64,000 nt of DNA from Limnohabitans parvus II-B4 (GCF_003063455.1 NZ_NESN01000005.1:284588-348587); one strand, 5' to 3'. Counted from the first letter of the stretch, positions 17,768 to 27,226 are shown. Notes: generated from the sequence alone by a model not told the origin. Program-made: numbers and translations.

Positions 17768-19453
17768 TCAGATGGCGGCAGCGCCCATATCTGCCGGTAA
17801 GGGGTCAAGTGCCGTGATCGATTGAAGGGCTTCGGCGTCGGTTCGGTACATCTTGAGGAACGGACCCTCACCGAGTTCACCGGCACGGCGCAAAGCCGTT
17901 TCGACGGGCAACTTGATGCCGCTGATGTGCAAAGTGATGCCCCGCGTTGTCAATTGGCGATGCAGTTGCCCAAATATTTCAACGCCTGTGGCATCGATCC
18001 TGTTGATGGGTTGCGCAAACAGGCACACGTGTTTCGTGTCGGGGTGACGCGCCAGATGATCGGCGATGGCACGCTCAAAATCGCTGGCGGCGGCAAAGTC
18101 CAGTTCGGCATCCATGCGCAGTGCATAGAGTTGTTGTGCCAAGGGGGGCAGCTTCCACAAATGCCGGTCGCGAAGACTGCCGTCAGCGTGCAGGCCCACT
18201 TCGATGATGCGCGGGTGCAAGCGGGTGTGCAAAAAGTGGCTCAAGCCCACCAACACACCGGTCATCACACCCCAGTAAATCCGCGGTGCGGTGGCCAAGG
18301 TGATGGCAAAGGTCACGCCAGCGGTCAGGGTCTCAATGCGATCAATGCGCCAGAGCTTCAGGAACTGGCGCGGTTGGAACAAGTTGAGCACGGCCACGAT
18401 GACCGCAGCGGCCATGACCGAGCGTGGCACGTATTGCAAGGCGGGCATGAGGATCAACAACGCCAGCAGCACGAACGCGACCGAGGCCACCACGGCCCAG
18501 CCCGACCGTGCGCCGGAATACAGCATGAGCGCTGAACGAGAAAACGAAGTGCTGGTGGGGAAGCTGCCTGAAAACGCCGAGGCCAGTTTGGCCAGCCCTT
18601 GGCTGAAGAGTTCGGTGCTGTCGTCCCAGCGTTTGCCGTCACGCTGGCATTCAATGCGGGCGCTGGAGGCGGTTTCCAGAAAGCTCACCAGCGCAATCAC
18701 CATGGCCGGAACCCACAGCTGGTTGAGCACATCCAGGCCGGGCCAGTGCGGCCAGTAAAGGCTGGGCAAGCCCGAGGGCAGCAGGCCCACAATGTCACCG
18801 TGGTCTGCATAGCCCGTGGCATAGCCCACAGCCGAGGCGGCGCCCATCACCAGCATGATGCCTGGCCAGCGGGGCTTGAGTTGGCGCAGCACCAACAAGG
18901 CGGCCAGACTGGTCAAACCAAACAGCGCAGGCCAATGGGTGAGCCAGGTGGACCATGTGGTCACGTCCCAGCTCCAGGTCTTGACGCCCAACAAGGCCGG
19001 CACCTGCGAGGCCATGATCAGCAAGGAAGCCGCTTGGGTAAAACCCATCATGACGGGGGCACTGACCAAGTTGATGAGCCAGCCGTAATGGCCCAAACCC
19101 AGCAGCAACTGGATCGTGCCCGACAACAGCGACAGCCACACCGCCAGCGCGACCCATTCGGGAGAGCCAGGTTCGGCCATGCCGGTCAGCGATGCACCAA
19201 TCAGGACGCAAGTCAGCGCGGCCGGGCCAACCGACAGGCGTGAGGCGCTGCCAAACAGCACGGCCAAAAGGGCGGGAATCAGGCAGGTGTAAAGCCCGGT
19301 CACCAAGGGCATGCCGGCCAAGCCCGCATAGGCCACGGCTTGCGGCACCATGACCAAGGCCACGGTCAGACCCGCCAGCACTTCGGTGCGGGCCAGTGGG
19401 CCAGTCAGGCGGGGCCACTCACGGAAAGTGAGGAATCGATCGATGTAAGCCAT
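17768..19453 (-). CDS. SulP-family anion transporter with STAS domain
   Basis: Inner-membrane SulP transporter of 561 residues, for sulfate or another small anion. The N-terminal part has the SulP signature region (VAYAGLAGMPLVTGLYTCLIPALLAVLFGSASRLSVGP) within about 10-12 hydrophobic segments. The C-terminal third carries a STAS domain (KHVCLFAQPINRIDATGVEIFGQL). The ATG at 19453 is set by the conserved start (MAYIDRFLTF); the frame extends upstream without sense. It begins 23 bases after a sulfatase gene, so its job may be to move the sulfate that enzyme releases. Confidence 0.92.
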   Translation of the reverse strand: MAYIDRFLTFREWPRLTGPLARTEVLAGLTVALVMVPQAVAYAGLAGMPLVTGLYTCLIPALLAVLFGSASRLSVGPAALTCVLIGASLTGMAEPGSPEWVALAVWLSLLSGTIQLLLGLGHYGWLINLVSAPVMMGFTQAASLLIMASQVPALLGVKTWSWDVTTWSTWLTHWPALFGLTSLAALLVLRQLKPRWPGIMLVMGAASAVGYATGYADHGDIVGLLPSGLPSLYWPHWPGLDVLNQLWVPAMVIALVSFLETASSARIECQRDGKRWDDSTELFSQGLAKLASAFSGSFPTSTSFSRSALMLYSGARSGWAVVASVAFVLLALLILMPALQYVPRSVMAAAVIVAVLNLFQPRQFLKLWRIDRIETLTAGVTFAITLATAPRIYWGVMTGVLVGLSHFLHTRLHPRIIEVGLHADGSLRDRHLWKLPPLAQQLYALRMDAELDFAAASDFERAIADHLARHPDTKHVCLFAQPINRIDATGVEIFGQLHRQLTTRGITLHISGIKLPVETALRRAGELGEGPFLKMYRTDAEALQSITALDPLPADMGAAAI

Positions 19454-19476
19454 GCCCGATCTTAGCTGCCTGCGTC

Positions 19477-20811
19477 TCAGCGCTGAGGCATGTCCTTGAC
19501 CGAGTAACCCAGGCTGATGGTGGCGTCTTCGGGAATGGCGGGCACGGTGCTGTCCCAGGCTTCCCATGCGGCACGCAGGCTTTGCAGCTTCTCGGGCTGG
19601 TGCTTGGCCAAGTTGGCACGCTCACGTTCATCGGCCGGGATGTTGAACAAGTAGTCGTTGCCGTCCACCCGCAGGTATTTGTAGTCGCCCATGCGCAGGG
19701 CGCGTTGGCCCCGGTGGTTCATGCGCCAGTACAAGGGCCGTTCAAACTGGTGTTTGGCGTCGTGCAGCACGGGGAGCATGGACACGCCGTCAAACGGGTG
19801 CTCGGCATCGGCCTGTGCGCCTGCCAGCTCGACCATCGTGGCCGACCAGTCCATGGTCATGCAGTGTTGGGCCGATGTGCCGCCGGGTGCGATGACGGCG
19901 GGCCAGTGGGCGATCCACGGCACGCGGATGCCGCCCTCGGTCAGGTCCATCTTGCCGCCCACCAGGGGCCAGTTGTCGCTGAAACGCTCGCCGCCGTTGT
20001 CACTGGTGAAGACGATCAGAGTGTTGTCGAGCTGGCCTGTTTTTTTGAGTGCGTCCACCATCCAGCCAATGCCTTCGTCCATGTGGTGGATCATGCGGTG
20101 GTAGGTGTGGATGTTGCCGCCATGCAGGTGGAACAGGTTGTCTTTGACCTCTTGCGCCAGCGCATGGTCTTCGCGCGTTTCCCAGGGCCAGTGCGGCGCG
20201 GTGTAGTGCAGGCTCAAAAAGAAGGGTGTGCCCTGCGCAGCGCCCGGAGCCATGCGGTTCACAAAGTCCACCGCCTTGTGCGAGATCAGGTCGGTCAGGT
20301 AGCCGTCTTCGTGCTTTTCTTCTTCGTTGGTGTAGAGGTCGTGTGTGCCGTTGTTGCTGGCGTGGGTGAAGTAGTCCACGCCACCCGACATGGGGCCAAA
20401 AAACTCTTCGTAACCCGATTTGAGGGGGCTGAAGTGGGGCGGGTAGCCCAGGTGCCATTTGCCAATCAAGGCCGTGCGGTAGCCGCTGGCCTTGAGCAGC
20501 GAGGGCAGGGTGGGGTGCTCAGGCGGAAGGCCCAGCACCTTGCTGCCTTTGCTCTTGCTGTTGATGGGCTCGTCGGCACCGCCGCGCAGGCGGTACTGGT
20601 AGCGCGCCGTCATGAGCGCAAAGCGGGTGGGCGAGCACACGGGCGAGTTGGAATACCCCTGTGTGAACTTGAGGCCTGCTGCGGCCAGCCGGTCGAGCAC
20701 GGGCGAGACCTTGCCGAACTTCGCGTCGCGCCCGCCGTAGCAACCGAGGTCGGCAAAGCCGAGGTCGTCGGCCACGATGAAGATGATGTTGGGGCGTTGT
20801 GGGGTGGTCAT
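19477..20811 (-). CDS. Type I (formylglycine) sulfatase
   Basis: Sulfatase of 444 residues that would hydrolyse a sulfate ester. The activation motif CSPTR at residues 59-63 (Cys to formylglycine) is intact within NSPVCSPTRFALMTARYQ, and the metal ligands are visible in IVADDLG and VFTSDNGGER. There is no signal peptide, so it should act in the cytoplasm. Substrate cannot be told; arylsulfatases and carbohydrate sulfatases share these motifs. It lies between a Bug-type receptor gene (10 bases upstream) and SulP (23 bases downstream), in a probable four-gene operon. No formylglycine-generating enzyme is in the window. Confidence 0.92.
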   Translation of the reverse strand: MTTPQRPNIIFIVADDLGFADLGCYGGRDAKFGKVSPVLDRLAAAGLKFTQGYSNSPVCSPTRFALMTARYQYRLRGGADEPINSKSKGSKVLGLPPEHPTLPSLLKASGYRTALIGKWHLGYPPHFSPLKSGYEEFFGPMSGGVDYFTHASNNGTHDLYTNEEEKHEDGYLTDLISHKAVDFVNRMAPGAAQGTPFFLSLHYTAPHWPWETREDHALAQEVKDNLFHLHGGNIHTYHRMIHHMDEGIGWMVDALKKTGQLDNTLIVFTSDNGGERFSDNWPLVGGKMDLTEGGIRVPWIAHWPAVIAPGGTSAQHCMTMDWSATMVELAGAQADAEHPFDGVSMLPVLHDAKHQFERPLYWRMNHRGQRALRMGDYKYLRVDGNDYLFNIPADERERANLAKHQPEKLQSLRAAWEAWDSTVPAIPEDATISLGYSVKDMPQR

Positions 20812-20821
20812 GCGAGAGCGG

Positions 20822-21793
20822 TCAGTCGACCTTCATGCCTGTGGCGCGGATCACGCGGCCATATTGGTCGGAAAGTGTTTTCAGGCGTTGTGTGGCAGCG
20901 CTGCCGCTCAGGCCTTCATAGGCCATGTCCAGATCGTTCAGTCTGGTTTGCAACTCGGGTCGGGCCAAGGCATCGGTGATGGCTTTGGCCATGGTTTGCA
21001 TCAGGGGTTCGGGGGTGTTGATCGGTGCCATAACCACGTAAAGCACTTCGCTTTCCAGATCCTTGAAGCCCGCTTCGGCCACGGTGGGCACTTCGGGGGC
21101 CAAGCGAGAACGCTTGCGACTGGTCACGGCCAGTGCGGTGACTTTGCCGCCTTTGACTTGCGGCAGCATGCCCGGGGTGGCCAAAGTGCCACCATCGACT
21201 TCGCCCGAGACCACGGCCATCACGGCGGGAGAGTTGCCTCGGTAGGGGATGTGTGTCAGCCGCGTGGCGGCCGAGATGTTGGCCATGTTGACCCACAGGT
21301 GGCCGGGCGAGCCGTTGCCGCCCGAGCTGAAGTTCAGGCTGCGCTCGCGAGCCGCCTGCAAGAAGTCTTTGGCGGTTTTGAACCCCGTGCTCGGGTGCAC
21401 GCCCAGCAACAGGCCGGAGCTAGAGATCACCACCAAGGGCTTGAGGTCGGCCTCCTTGAAAGGCATGGCCTTATAGATGTGCGGGTTGATGGTGTGGGTG
21501 GTGTCGATGCCCCACAGCAAGCTGTGGCCATCGGGCGCGGATTTGGCCACCTGATCAGCCCCCACATTGCCTGCAGCCCCAGGTTTGTTGTCCACCACAA
21601 AAGGCTGGCCGAATTGCTTTTGCAGCACATCGCCCACGGCGCGTGCCAGGATGTCGGATGGACCGCCCGCCGGCCAGCTGTTGACGAATTTGACCGGCTT
21701 GCTGGGCCAGGCTGCGGTTTGGGCCAGTGAACAGGTCCCCAGCAGCAGGCCGAGGCTGCCGATCAGGCAAGTGCGTATAAATGAATGTGTCAT
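20822..21793 (-). CDS. Bug-family tripartite tricarboxylate transporter receptor (1)
   Basis: Periplasmic solute-binding protein of the Bug/TctC family, 323 residues with a signal peptide (about 1-24, LGLLLGTCSLAQ). The family pattern WPSKPVKFVNSWPAGGPSDILARAVGDVLQKQFGQPFVVDNKPGAAGNVGADQVAK is complete. The ligand is usually a carboxylate, amide or aromatic compound and cannot be read here. No TctA/TctB membrane genes are adjacent, as is usual for the expanded Bug families of Burkholderiales. It is 28 bases downstream of a second Bug gene and just before the sulfatase. Confidence 0.93.
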   Translation of the reverse strand: MTHSFIRTCLIGSLGLLLGTCSLAQTAAWPSKPVKFVNSWPAGGPSDILARAVGDVLQKQFGQPFVVDNKPGAAGNVGADQVAKSAPDGHSLLWGIDTTHTINPHIYKAMPFKEADLKPLVVISSSGLLLGVHPSTGFKTAKDFLQAARERSLNFSSGGNGSPGHLWVNMANISAATRLTHIPYRGNSPAVMAVVSGEVDGGTLATPGMLPQVKGGKVTALAVTSRKRSRLAPEVPTVAEAGFKDLESEVLYVVMAPINTPEPLMQTMAKAITDALARPELQTRLNDLDMAYEGLSGSAATQRLKTLSDQYGRVIRATGMKVD

Positions 21794-21821
21794 GTGTGTT
21801 TGCGTTCGGATTTACAGGGGG

Positions 21822-22796
21822 TCAGTCGAGCTGCACGCCAGTGGCCTTGATGGGCTTTTCCCAGCGGTTGAGGTCTGCTTTTTGCGCCGCAGCCAGATCG
21901 GCCGAATTGGAGCCAATCGGCTCGTAACCGAGCTTGAGCATCTTGTCTTTCATGACCGGGTCGCGTGCGATTTTCATCATGGATTTTTCAAGGCGGGTGA
22001 GTGCATCGCCTTTCATGCCAGCGGGGCCATACATGGCAAACCATGCCGTGGCGTCCATGTTGATGCCCGATTCCTTGAGGGTGGGCACTTCGGGCACTTG
22101 CGGGTCGCGCTGGCTGCCGGTCACAGCGATGATGCGGACTTTGCCGGCCCGGTGCATTTCGGCGGTTTCGGACACCACGTCAAATTTGTAGCCGATGTGG
22201 CCGCCCAGCAGGGCGTTGTTGGCCGGTGCGCCGCCTTGGAAGGGCACATGGTTCAGGCTGATGCCGGCTGACTGCTCCATCAACACGCCCATGAAGTGCG
22301 GCAAGGTGCCAGCGCCGGGCGTGCCATAACTGGCGTTGCCCGGGTCGCTCTTGGCCTTGGCCACCATGTCGGCCACGTTTTTCGCGTTGCTGGCGGGGCC
22401 AGACACCACGCCGAACTGGAAGCGGGCGATTTGCGAGACGGGCGTGAAATCTTTCACCGCGTCGTAGTCGAGCTTTTTGTAGACGTGGGGAAACAGCACC
22501 ATGGGGCCGCTGGGCAGCACGATCACGGTCTGGCCATCGGGCTTGGCAGCCTTGACCGCATTCAGGGCAATGCGTCCGCCTGCGCCGGGCTTGTTGTCCA
22601 CCACGATGGTGCCAAAGTCCTCGCGCAGGGCGTCGGCCACCATGCGGGCCAGGATGTCGGCCGAGCCACCGGGCGGAAAACCCACCACGATCTTGAGCGG
22701 TGGTTTGTCTTGTGCGTGCAGGTTGGGCGAGAACGCTGCCAGAGAAAGTGCCAGCAGGCCCAGTGTGCGGCGGTTGAAGAGGTGAATGGGATTCAT
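21822..22796 (-). CDS. Bug-family tripartite tricarboxylate transporter receptor (2)
   Basis: Second Bug/TctC-type periplasmic receptor, 324 residues, with a signal peptide (RRTLGLLALSLAAFSPNLHAQ). It has the same architecture as its neighbour (LKIVVGFPPGGSADILARMVADALREDFGTIVVDNKPGAGG) but is clearly diverged, so it is an old paralogue. The ATG at 22796 is chosen at the start of the signal peptide; the frame is open further up. It is the first gene of the Bug-Bug-sulfatase-SulP run and is divergent from a MarR regulator across 115 bases. Confidence 0.93.
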   Translation of the reverse strand: MNPIHLFNRRTLGLLALSLAAFSPNLHAQDKPPLKIVVGFPPGGSADILARMVADALREDFGTIVVDNKPGAGGRIALNAVKAAKPDGQTVIVLPSGPMVLFPHVYKKLDYDAVKDFTPVSQIARFQFGVVSGPASNAKNVADMVAKAKSDPGNASYGTPGAGTLPHFMGVLMEQSAGISLNHVPFQGGAPANNALLGGHIGYKFDVVSETAEMHRAGKVRIIAVTGSQRDPQVPEVPTLKESGINMDATAWFAMYGPAGMKGDALTRLEKSMMKIARDPVMKDKMLKLGYEPIGSNSADLAAAQKADLNRWEKPIKATGVQLD

Positions 22797-22877
22797 GAAA
22801 GTCTCCGGTGGTACGGGATTTGGGGGGCCCTTGTTGAAAGCGCAAGTCCAGTCAGAATGTAGCGCCTTGACGGACAA

Positions 22878-22890
22878 TTGATCTAATCAA
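22878..22890. promoter_or_regulatory. Candidate MarR operator
   Basis: Palindrome TTGAT-CTA-ATCAA in the gap between the divergent Bug and marR genes, 21 bases before the MarR start codon. MarR proteins commonly bind palindromes of this TTGAT/ATCAA type, so it could control both directions. No operator for this regulator has been shown. Confidence 0.5.
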
Positions 22891-22911
22891 CCATCCCCCC
22901 GGAAAACCCTG

Positions 22912-23436
22912 ATGTCCTTGTCTCCTTCTCAGCGTCTGGCTTCGATTGATGACCTGCTTTTGTACAGGCTGGGCCGTTTGTCGAGCGTGGCGGGGGCCAT
23001 GGTGGTGCGCTTGTGTGAGGGCGGCTACGGCATCACGCGGCGCGAATGGGCCGTGGTGGCCCAACTGTATGAAAACGGCAGCTTGCCGCCGTCGGCTCTG
23101 GCCGAGCGCATGCACCGTGACCGCGCCCGCACTTCGCGGACCTTGACGGCCTTGGGCCACAAGCAGCTGGTGCTGCGCACCATCCTCGCCAACGACCGGC
23201 GCAGCGCGTTGGTGAGTCTGACCCCGGCAGGGCGGCAGCTTTATGACGTGTTGATGCCCCAAATTCAAGCCATCAACAGTCAAATCTTGAGCGCACTGCA
23301 GCCCGAACAAGCTGCCCAATTTGACGAAGCACTGGAGCGCTTGCAAGCCCGTACCCAAACCTTGCTCACCGAACTGAGCCCCGACTTGCCCAGGGCCAAT
23401 CGCCGCCAGGGGCGGCGCGGCAAGGGCGTGGCATGA
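22912..23436 (+). CDS. MarR-family transcriptional regulator
   Basis: Winged-helix regulator of 174 residues. The wHTH runs from about residue 30 to 110 (YGITRREWAVVAQLYENGSLPPSALAERMHRDRARTSRTLTALGHKQLVLR, then the wing RRSALVSLTPAGRQLYD). MarR proteins usually repress and release on binding an aromatic ligand. It is divergent from the Bug-Bug-sulfatase-SulP genes and is likely their regulator. It overlaps the following nuclease gene by four bases (ATGA). Confidence 0.9.
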   Translation: MSLSPSQRLASIDDLLLYRLGRLSSVAGAMVVRLCEGGYGITRREWAVVAQLYENGSLPPSALAERMHRDRARTSRTLTALGHKQLVLRTILANDRRSALVSLTPAGRQLYDVLMPQIQAINSQILSALQPEQAAQFDEALERLQARTQTLLTELSPDLPRANRRQGRRGKGVA

Positions 23437-23930
23437 GGGTTTGGCATTCGTGGTGCTGTCTGCTTGCCTTGGCGCTGCCTTGCGCTGGGCAGGCCGCTGA
23501 GGTCTGGTCGGCTTGGGTCAGTTGGGTCATGGATGGTGACACGGTGCTGTTGGTGCGTGAAGGCCAGCACGAGCCTGTCAAATTTCGCATCGAAGGCATT
23601 GATGCCCCCGAGACCTGCCAGCCCGGCGGCAGTGAAGCCCGCGATGCATTGATTCGGCTGGCATTGCGCAAGCCGGTGCAGGTGGTGGATCACGGCCACG
23701 ACACCTATGGGCGTCAGATCGGACGTTTGTCGATTGAAGGTGTGGATCTGGGTGCTGAAATGGTGCGCTCCGGCATGGCTTGGGCGTACCGGTTTCGCAC
23801 GGGCAAAGGCCCGTATGCGGGGTTGCAACGTCAGGCACAAAAACAAAAAAGAGGTGTTTTTGCAGCAGACGAAGTCGCCATGTCGCCACCCGTTTTCAGA
23901 AAATTCCACGGCACTTGTCATGGCAGCTGA
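23433..23930 (+). CDS. Thermonuclease (SNase)-family protein
   Basis: Staphylococcal-nuclease-like protein of 165 residues, probably exported: residues 1-22 form a signal peptide (CCLLALALPCAGQAA). The SNase core is visible in VSWVMDGDTVLLV, VKFRIEGIDAPETCQ (metal Asp and catalytic Arg region) and HDTYGRQIGRLSIEGVDLGAEMVRSGMAWAY. The family degrades DNA or RNA with Ca2+. It overlaps marR by four bases, although a shared function is not obvious. Confidence 0.88.
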   Translation: MRVWHSWCCLLALALPCAGQAAEVWSAWVSWVMDGDTVLLVREGQHEPVKFRIEGIDAPETCQPGGSEARDALIRLALRKPVQVVDHGHDTYGRQIGRLSIEGVDLGAEMVRSGMAWAYRFRTGKGPYAGLQRQAQKQKRGVFAADEVAMSPPVFRKFHGTCHGS

Positions 23931-23961
23931 CTGAGGCAAAAGACTTGGCGTACCCGTCCTT

Positions 23962-23989
23962 TGTGGGAGGTCGCCCCTGCGGCCGAATG
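23962..23989 (+). repeat. REP-like palindrome (type C)
   Basis: One copy of a 28-base element beginning TGTGGGAG and ending CCGAATG with an internal CGC/GCG palindrome. It resembles the Pseudomonas REP consensus. It lies in the 80-base gap between the nuclease gene and the minus-strand moeB-like gene. Four other sites occur in the window. Confidence 0.7.
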
Positions 23990-24010
23990 GTGGTTTGACC
24001 GGGGGCCGGA

Positions 24011-24769
24011 TCAATCCTGGCGGTGCGCTGCGCACACCGGGCAGGCCGGGTTGCGTTGCATGCGAATGTCGGTCCACGACAACTCGCGCCCGTCGAGCAT
24101 CAGCAAACGTCCGGCCATGTGGCTGCCCATGCCACTCAAAATTTTGAGAGCCTCGGCCGCTTGCACCGTGCCGATGATGCCCACCAAGGGAGCGAACACG
24201 CCCATGGTGGCGCAGCGGGTTTCCTCGGGCTGTTGTTCTGGAGGGAAGATGCAGGCATAGCAGGGTGCTTCGGACCGCGTGCTGTCAAACACCGAGACCT
24301 GCCCGTCCATGCGGATGGCCGCGCCGGATACTAGGGGTTTGCGGTGCTTCACGCAGGCGAGGTTGACGGCTTGGCGGGTTTCAAAGTTGTCGCAGCAGTC
24401 CAGCACCACGTCAGCTTGCGCCACCAGGGTGTCGAGCAAAGCCGCATCGGCCCGCTGGGTGATGGCGGTCACTTGCACATCGGGGTTGATTTGCGCAATC
24501 GCCGTGCGCACCGATTCGGCTTTGGGCTGGCCGACCCGGTCCAGCGTGTGGGCAATTTGTCGCTGCAAGTTGGTGGCGTCCACTTCATCGTGGTCGACCA
24601 CGGTGATGTGGCCGACCCCGGCACTGCCCAGATACAGGCTGACCGGAGAGCCCAGTCCGCCCGCACCGACGATGAGTGCGTGGGAGGCCAGAAGATTTTC
24701 CTGGCCGTCGATGCCCAGCTCATTGAGCAGAATGTGCCGCGAATAGCGCAGCAACTGTGCGTCATCCAT
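24011..24769 (-). CDS. HesA/MoeB/ThiF-family adenylyltransferase
   Basis: E1-like enzyme of 252 residues that adenylates the C-terminus of a small sulfur carrier (MoaD or ThiS). The ATP site is GAGGLGSPVSLYLGSAGVGHITVVDHDEVDATNLQRQ (residues 37-73). The reactive cysteine is in TRCATMGVFAPLVG and the zinc site pairs are CYAC and CPVC. It is closest in layout to MoeB of molybdopterin synthesis, but ThiF and HesA share all these motifs. It follows ctpA by 30 bases, an order (gpmA-ctpA-moeB) common in Comamonadaceae. Molybdopterin made with its help would serve the formate dehydrogenase in this window. Confidence 0.88.
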   Translation of the reverse strand: MDDAQLLRYSRHILLNELGIDGQENLLASHALIVGAGGLGSPVSLYLGSAGVGHITVVDHDEVDATNLQRQIAHTLDRVGQPKAESVRTAIAQINPDVQVTAITQRADAALLDTLVAQADVVLDCCDNFETRQAVNLACVKHRKPLVSGAAIRMDGQVSVFDSTRSEAPCYACIFPPEQQPEETRCATMGVFAPLVGIIGTVQAAEALKILSGMGSHMAGRLLMLDGRELSWTDIRMQRNPACPVCAAHRQD

Positions 24770-24799
24770 GCGCGTTATCCATGCGCGTTTCCATGGCGC

Positions 24800-26251
24800 T
24801 CAGTCGTCTTTCTTCTCAATCTTGCGTTCTGCCAGAGTCGTGCTGGCTTTGACAGGCAAGCCTTTGAGTTGATTCAAAGCTTGGATCAGCTGGAAGTCTT
24901 TATCGGAGCCGAACTCGGGCAAACGGCGTTCGGCCACGGGCTTTTTGGACTCTTCTTCCAGTTTTTTGAGCGCTTCTTCACGGGCTTTTTCGCGGGCTGG
25001 GTCTTTCTTCTCTTCGGCTTCCTTGCCGTTGGAGAGGTGTTTCTCCAGATCGGCTTCGCGGGTGCGCAAAGCAGAGAACACATTGCCGTTTTCGGTTTCG
25101 TCCAGCATCACTTCGGGCACGATGCCTTTGGCCTGGATGGCACGACCATTGGGGGTGTAGTAGCGGGCGGTGGTGATCTTGAGCGCCGTGTCAGGGCCCA
25201 ACTGGCGCACCGTTTGTACCGAGCCCTTGCCAAAGGTCTGGCTGCCCATCAGGGTGCCGCGTTTGTAGTCTTGCAGGGCACCCGCCACGATTTCACTGGC
25301 CGAGGCAGAACCTTCGTTGACCAAAATCACCAAAGGCACTTTTTTCAGTGCGCCGCCTGTGGCCAGTGTCATGCGGGTGATGGGGTCGTTGCTGCTGTTG
25401 CGACGCCAGAACTGGGGCGTGGCCTTGTAGGTGAATTTGCTCTCTTCGAGCTGGCCATTGGTGGTGACCACCGTGACGTTTTCCGGCAAGAAGGCGGCAG
25501 ACAGGGCCACCGCTGCATCGAGCAGACCACCCGGGTCGTTGCGCAAGTCGAGCACCAAGCCTTTGAGCTTGGGGTCTTCCTTGTACATCTCTTCGATCTT
25601 GCGCGCGAAGTCGTCCACGGTGCGTTCCTGGAACTGCGACACGCGAATCCAGCCGTAACCCGGCTCGATGATTTTGGATTTGACCGACTGGGTCTTGATT
25701 TCTTCGCGGACGATGGTGACCGGGAAGGTGCGGTTTTCGGACTTGCGGAAAATGGTCAGCAGCACCTTGGTTTTGGGCTCACCACGCATGCGCTTGACCG
25801 CCTCGTTCAGGCTCAGCCCCTTAACGGCGGTGTCGTTGATCTTGGTGATCAGGTCGTTGGTTTTGAGGCCAGCGCGGTCGGCAGGAGAGCCCTCGATGGG
25901 CGAAACGATCTTGACCAGCCCGTCTTCCTGGCTGATCTCGATGCCCACACCGACAAACTTGCCGGTGGTGCCTTCCGAGAATTCCTTGAAGCTCTTTTTG
26001 TCGAAATACTGGGAGTGCGGGTCCAGGCTGGCCACCATGCCGGAGATGGCTTCGGAGATCAGTTTTTTCTCGTCGACAGGCTCGACGTAGTCACTTTTGA
26101 CCATGCCAAAGACGGCGGCCAGTTGCTGCAGCTCTTCGAGCGGCAAAGGGGCCATGCTGCCGCGTGCCACAGTTTGCAGTGACACGGTGGTCAGTGCGCC
26201 TGCCAATGCGCCTACGCCGATCCAGCCCGCGATCTTGAGTTTGTGTCCCAT
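24800..26251 (-). CDS. C-terminal processing protease (S41 family)
   Basis: Periplasmic tail-specific protease of 483 residues. An N-terminal signal or anchor (about 5-28) is followed by a PDZ domain (about 90-175, FVGVGIEISQEDGLVKIVSPIEGSPADRAGLKTNDLI). The S41 protease core has the catalytic Ser in EGSASASEIVAGAL and the Lys in MGSQTFGKGSVQT. The C-terminal 90 residues are charged and rich in Lys/Glu, suggestive of a coiled coil. It is of the shorter CtpA class, often linked to peptidoglycan hydrolase turnover. It lies between gpmA upstream and the moeB-like gene downstream. Confidence 0.93.
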   Translation of the reverse strand: MGHKLKIAGWIGVGALAGALTTVSLQTVARGSMAPLPLEELQQLAAVFGMVKSDYVEPVDEKKLISEAISGMVASLDPHSQYFDKKSFKEFSEGTTGKFVGVGIEISQEDGLVKIVSPIEGSPADRAGLKTNDLITKINDTAVKGLSLNEAVKRMRGEPKTKVLLTIFRKSENRTFPVTIVREEIKTQSVKSKIIEPGYGWIRVSQFQERTVDDFARKIEEMYKEDPKLKGLVLDLRNDPGGLLDAAVALSAAFLPENVTVVTTNGQLEESKFTYKATPQFWRRNSSNDPITRMTLATGGALKKVPLVILVNEGSASASEIVAGALQDYKRGTLMGSQTFGKGSVQTVRQLGPDTALKITTARYYTPNGRAIQAKGIVPEVMLDETENGNVFSALRTREADLEKHLSNGKEAEEKKDPAREKAREEALKKLEEESKKPVAERRLPEFGSDKDFQLIQALNQLKGLPVKASTTLAERKIEKKDD

Positions 26252-26357
26252 GTGCTTGTGTGTTCCCAGTCAGAAGCGGGTCAATATACACCCGCCAGCG
26301 GGGTGACTTGGGTGACAGGCATGTAAATGCCTTGTCACGCCAGGGCCGATCAAAAAG

Positions 26358-27101
26358 TCAGGCCTTGCCCTGGCTGGCCACGGCAGCAGCAGCAGCGGCG
26401 GCAGCTTCGGCATCGCCCAGGTAGTAGTGGCGGATGGGCTTGAGGTTTTCGTCCAGCTCGTACACCAGCGGGATGCCGTTGGGGATGTTCAGGCTCACGA
26501 TGTCACTGTCCGAGATGCCGTCCAGGTACTTGATCAGGGCGCGGATCGAGTTGCCGTGCGCGGCGATCAGCACGCGTTTGCCCGCCTTGATGCTGGGGGC
26601 GATGCTGTCGTTCCAGGCCGGCAGCACGCGGGCCACGGTGTCTTTCAGGCACTCGGTCAACGGCACGGACTGGGTGTCCACGTTGGCATAGCGGCGGTCG
26701 CTGCGCTCGCAGCGGGGGTCGGTGGCTTCCAGCGCCGGAGGGGGCGTGTCGTAGCTGCGACGCCAGATGAGCACCTGCTCGTCACCAAATTGCTTGGCCA
26801 TGTCGGCCTTGTTCAGGCCCTGCAAGCTGCCGTAGTGGCGCTCGTTCAGGCGATAGTCCTTGACCACGGGCAGCCAGGTGCGGTCCATCTCGTCCAAGGT
26901 GTACCACAGGGTGTGGATGGCGCGTTTGAGGACCGAGGTGTAGCACAGGTCAAAGTCCCAGCCTTCGGCCTTGAGCAGTTTGCCGGCCGACATGGCCTGG
27001 CTCACGCCGGTAGGGGTCAGGTCGACATCGGTCCAGCCGGTGAAGCGGTTTTCGAGGTTCCAGGTGGATTCGCCGTGGCGGATGAGGACGATTTTGTACA
27101 T
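26358..27101 (-). CDS. gpmA: 2,3-bisphosphoglycerate-dependent phosphoglycerate mutase
   Basis: Glycolytic enzyme interconverting 3- and 2-phosphoglycerate, 247 residues. The phosphohistidine motif is [10 protein letters not shown] (residues 6-15), followed by [13 protein letters not shown]. The second active-site histidine is in [12 protein letters not shown]. The C-terminus has a short polyalanine run before ASQGKA. The ATG at 27101 fits the family start [11 protein letters not shown] stem with one bulge (GTGACA-GGCAT) at 26312-26338 lies between this gene and ctpA. Confidence 0.97.
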   Translation of the reverse strand: MYKIVLIRHGESTWNLENRFTGWTDVDLTPTGVSQAMSAGKLLKAEGWDFDLCYTSVLKRAIHTLWYTLDEMDRTWLPVVKDYRLNERHYGSLQGLNKADMAKQFGDEQVLIWRRSYDTPPPALEATDPRCERSDRRYANVDTQSVPLTECLKDTVARVLPAWNDSIAPSIKAGKRVLIAAHGNSIRALIKYLDGISDSDIVSLNIPNGIPLVYELDENLKPIRHYYLGDAEAAAAAAAAVASQGKA

Positions 27102-27226
27102 GGTGAGGAAACAGCAGGGACTGTCAAAAACAAGGGTCAAAACAGAGGATAAGGTCGTCATTTTAGAATCGAGACTTGGCGGCCCGCTGACGGGCCGGTA
27201 TTTTGTGGCTTACAAAGGTTTGATTC

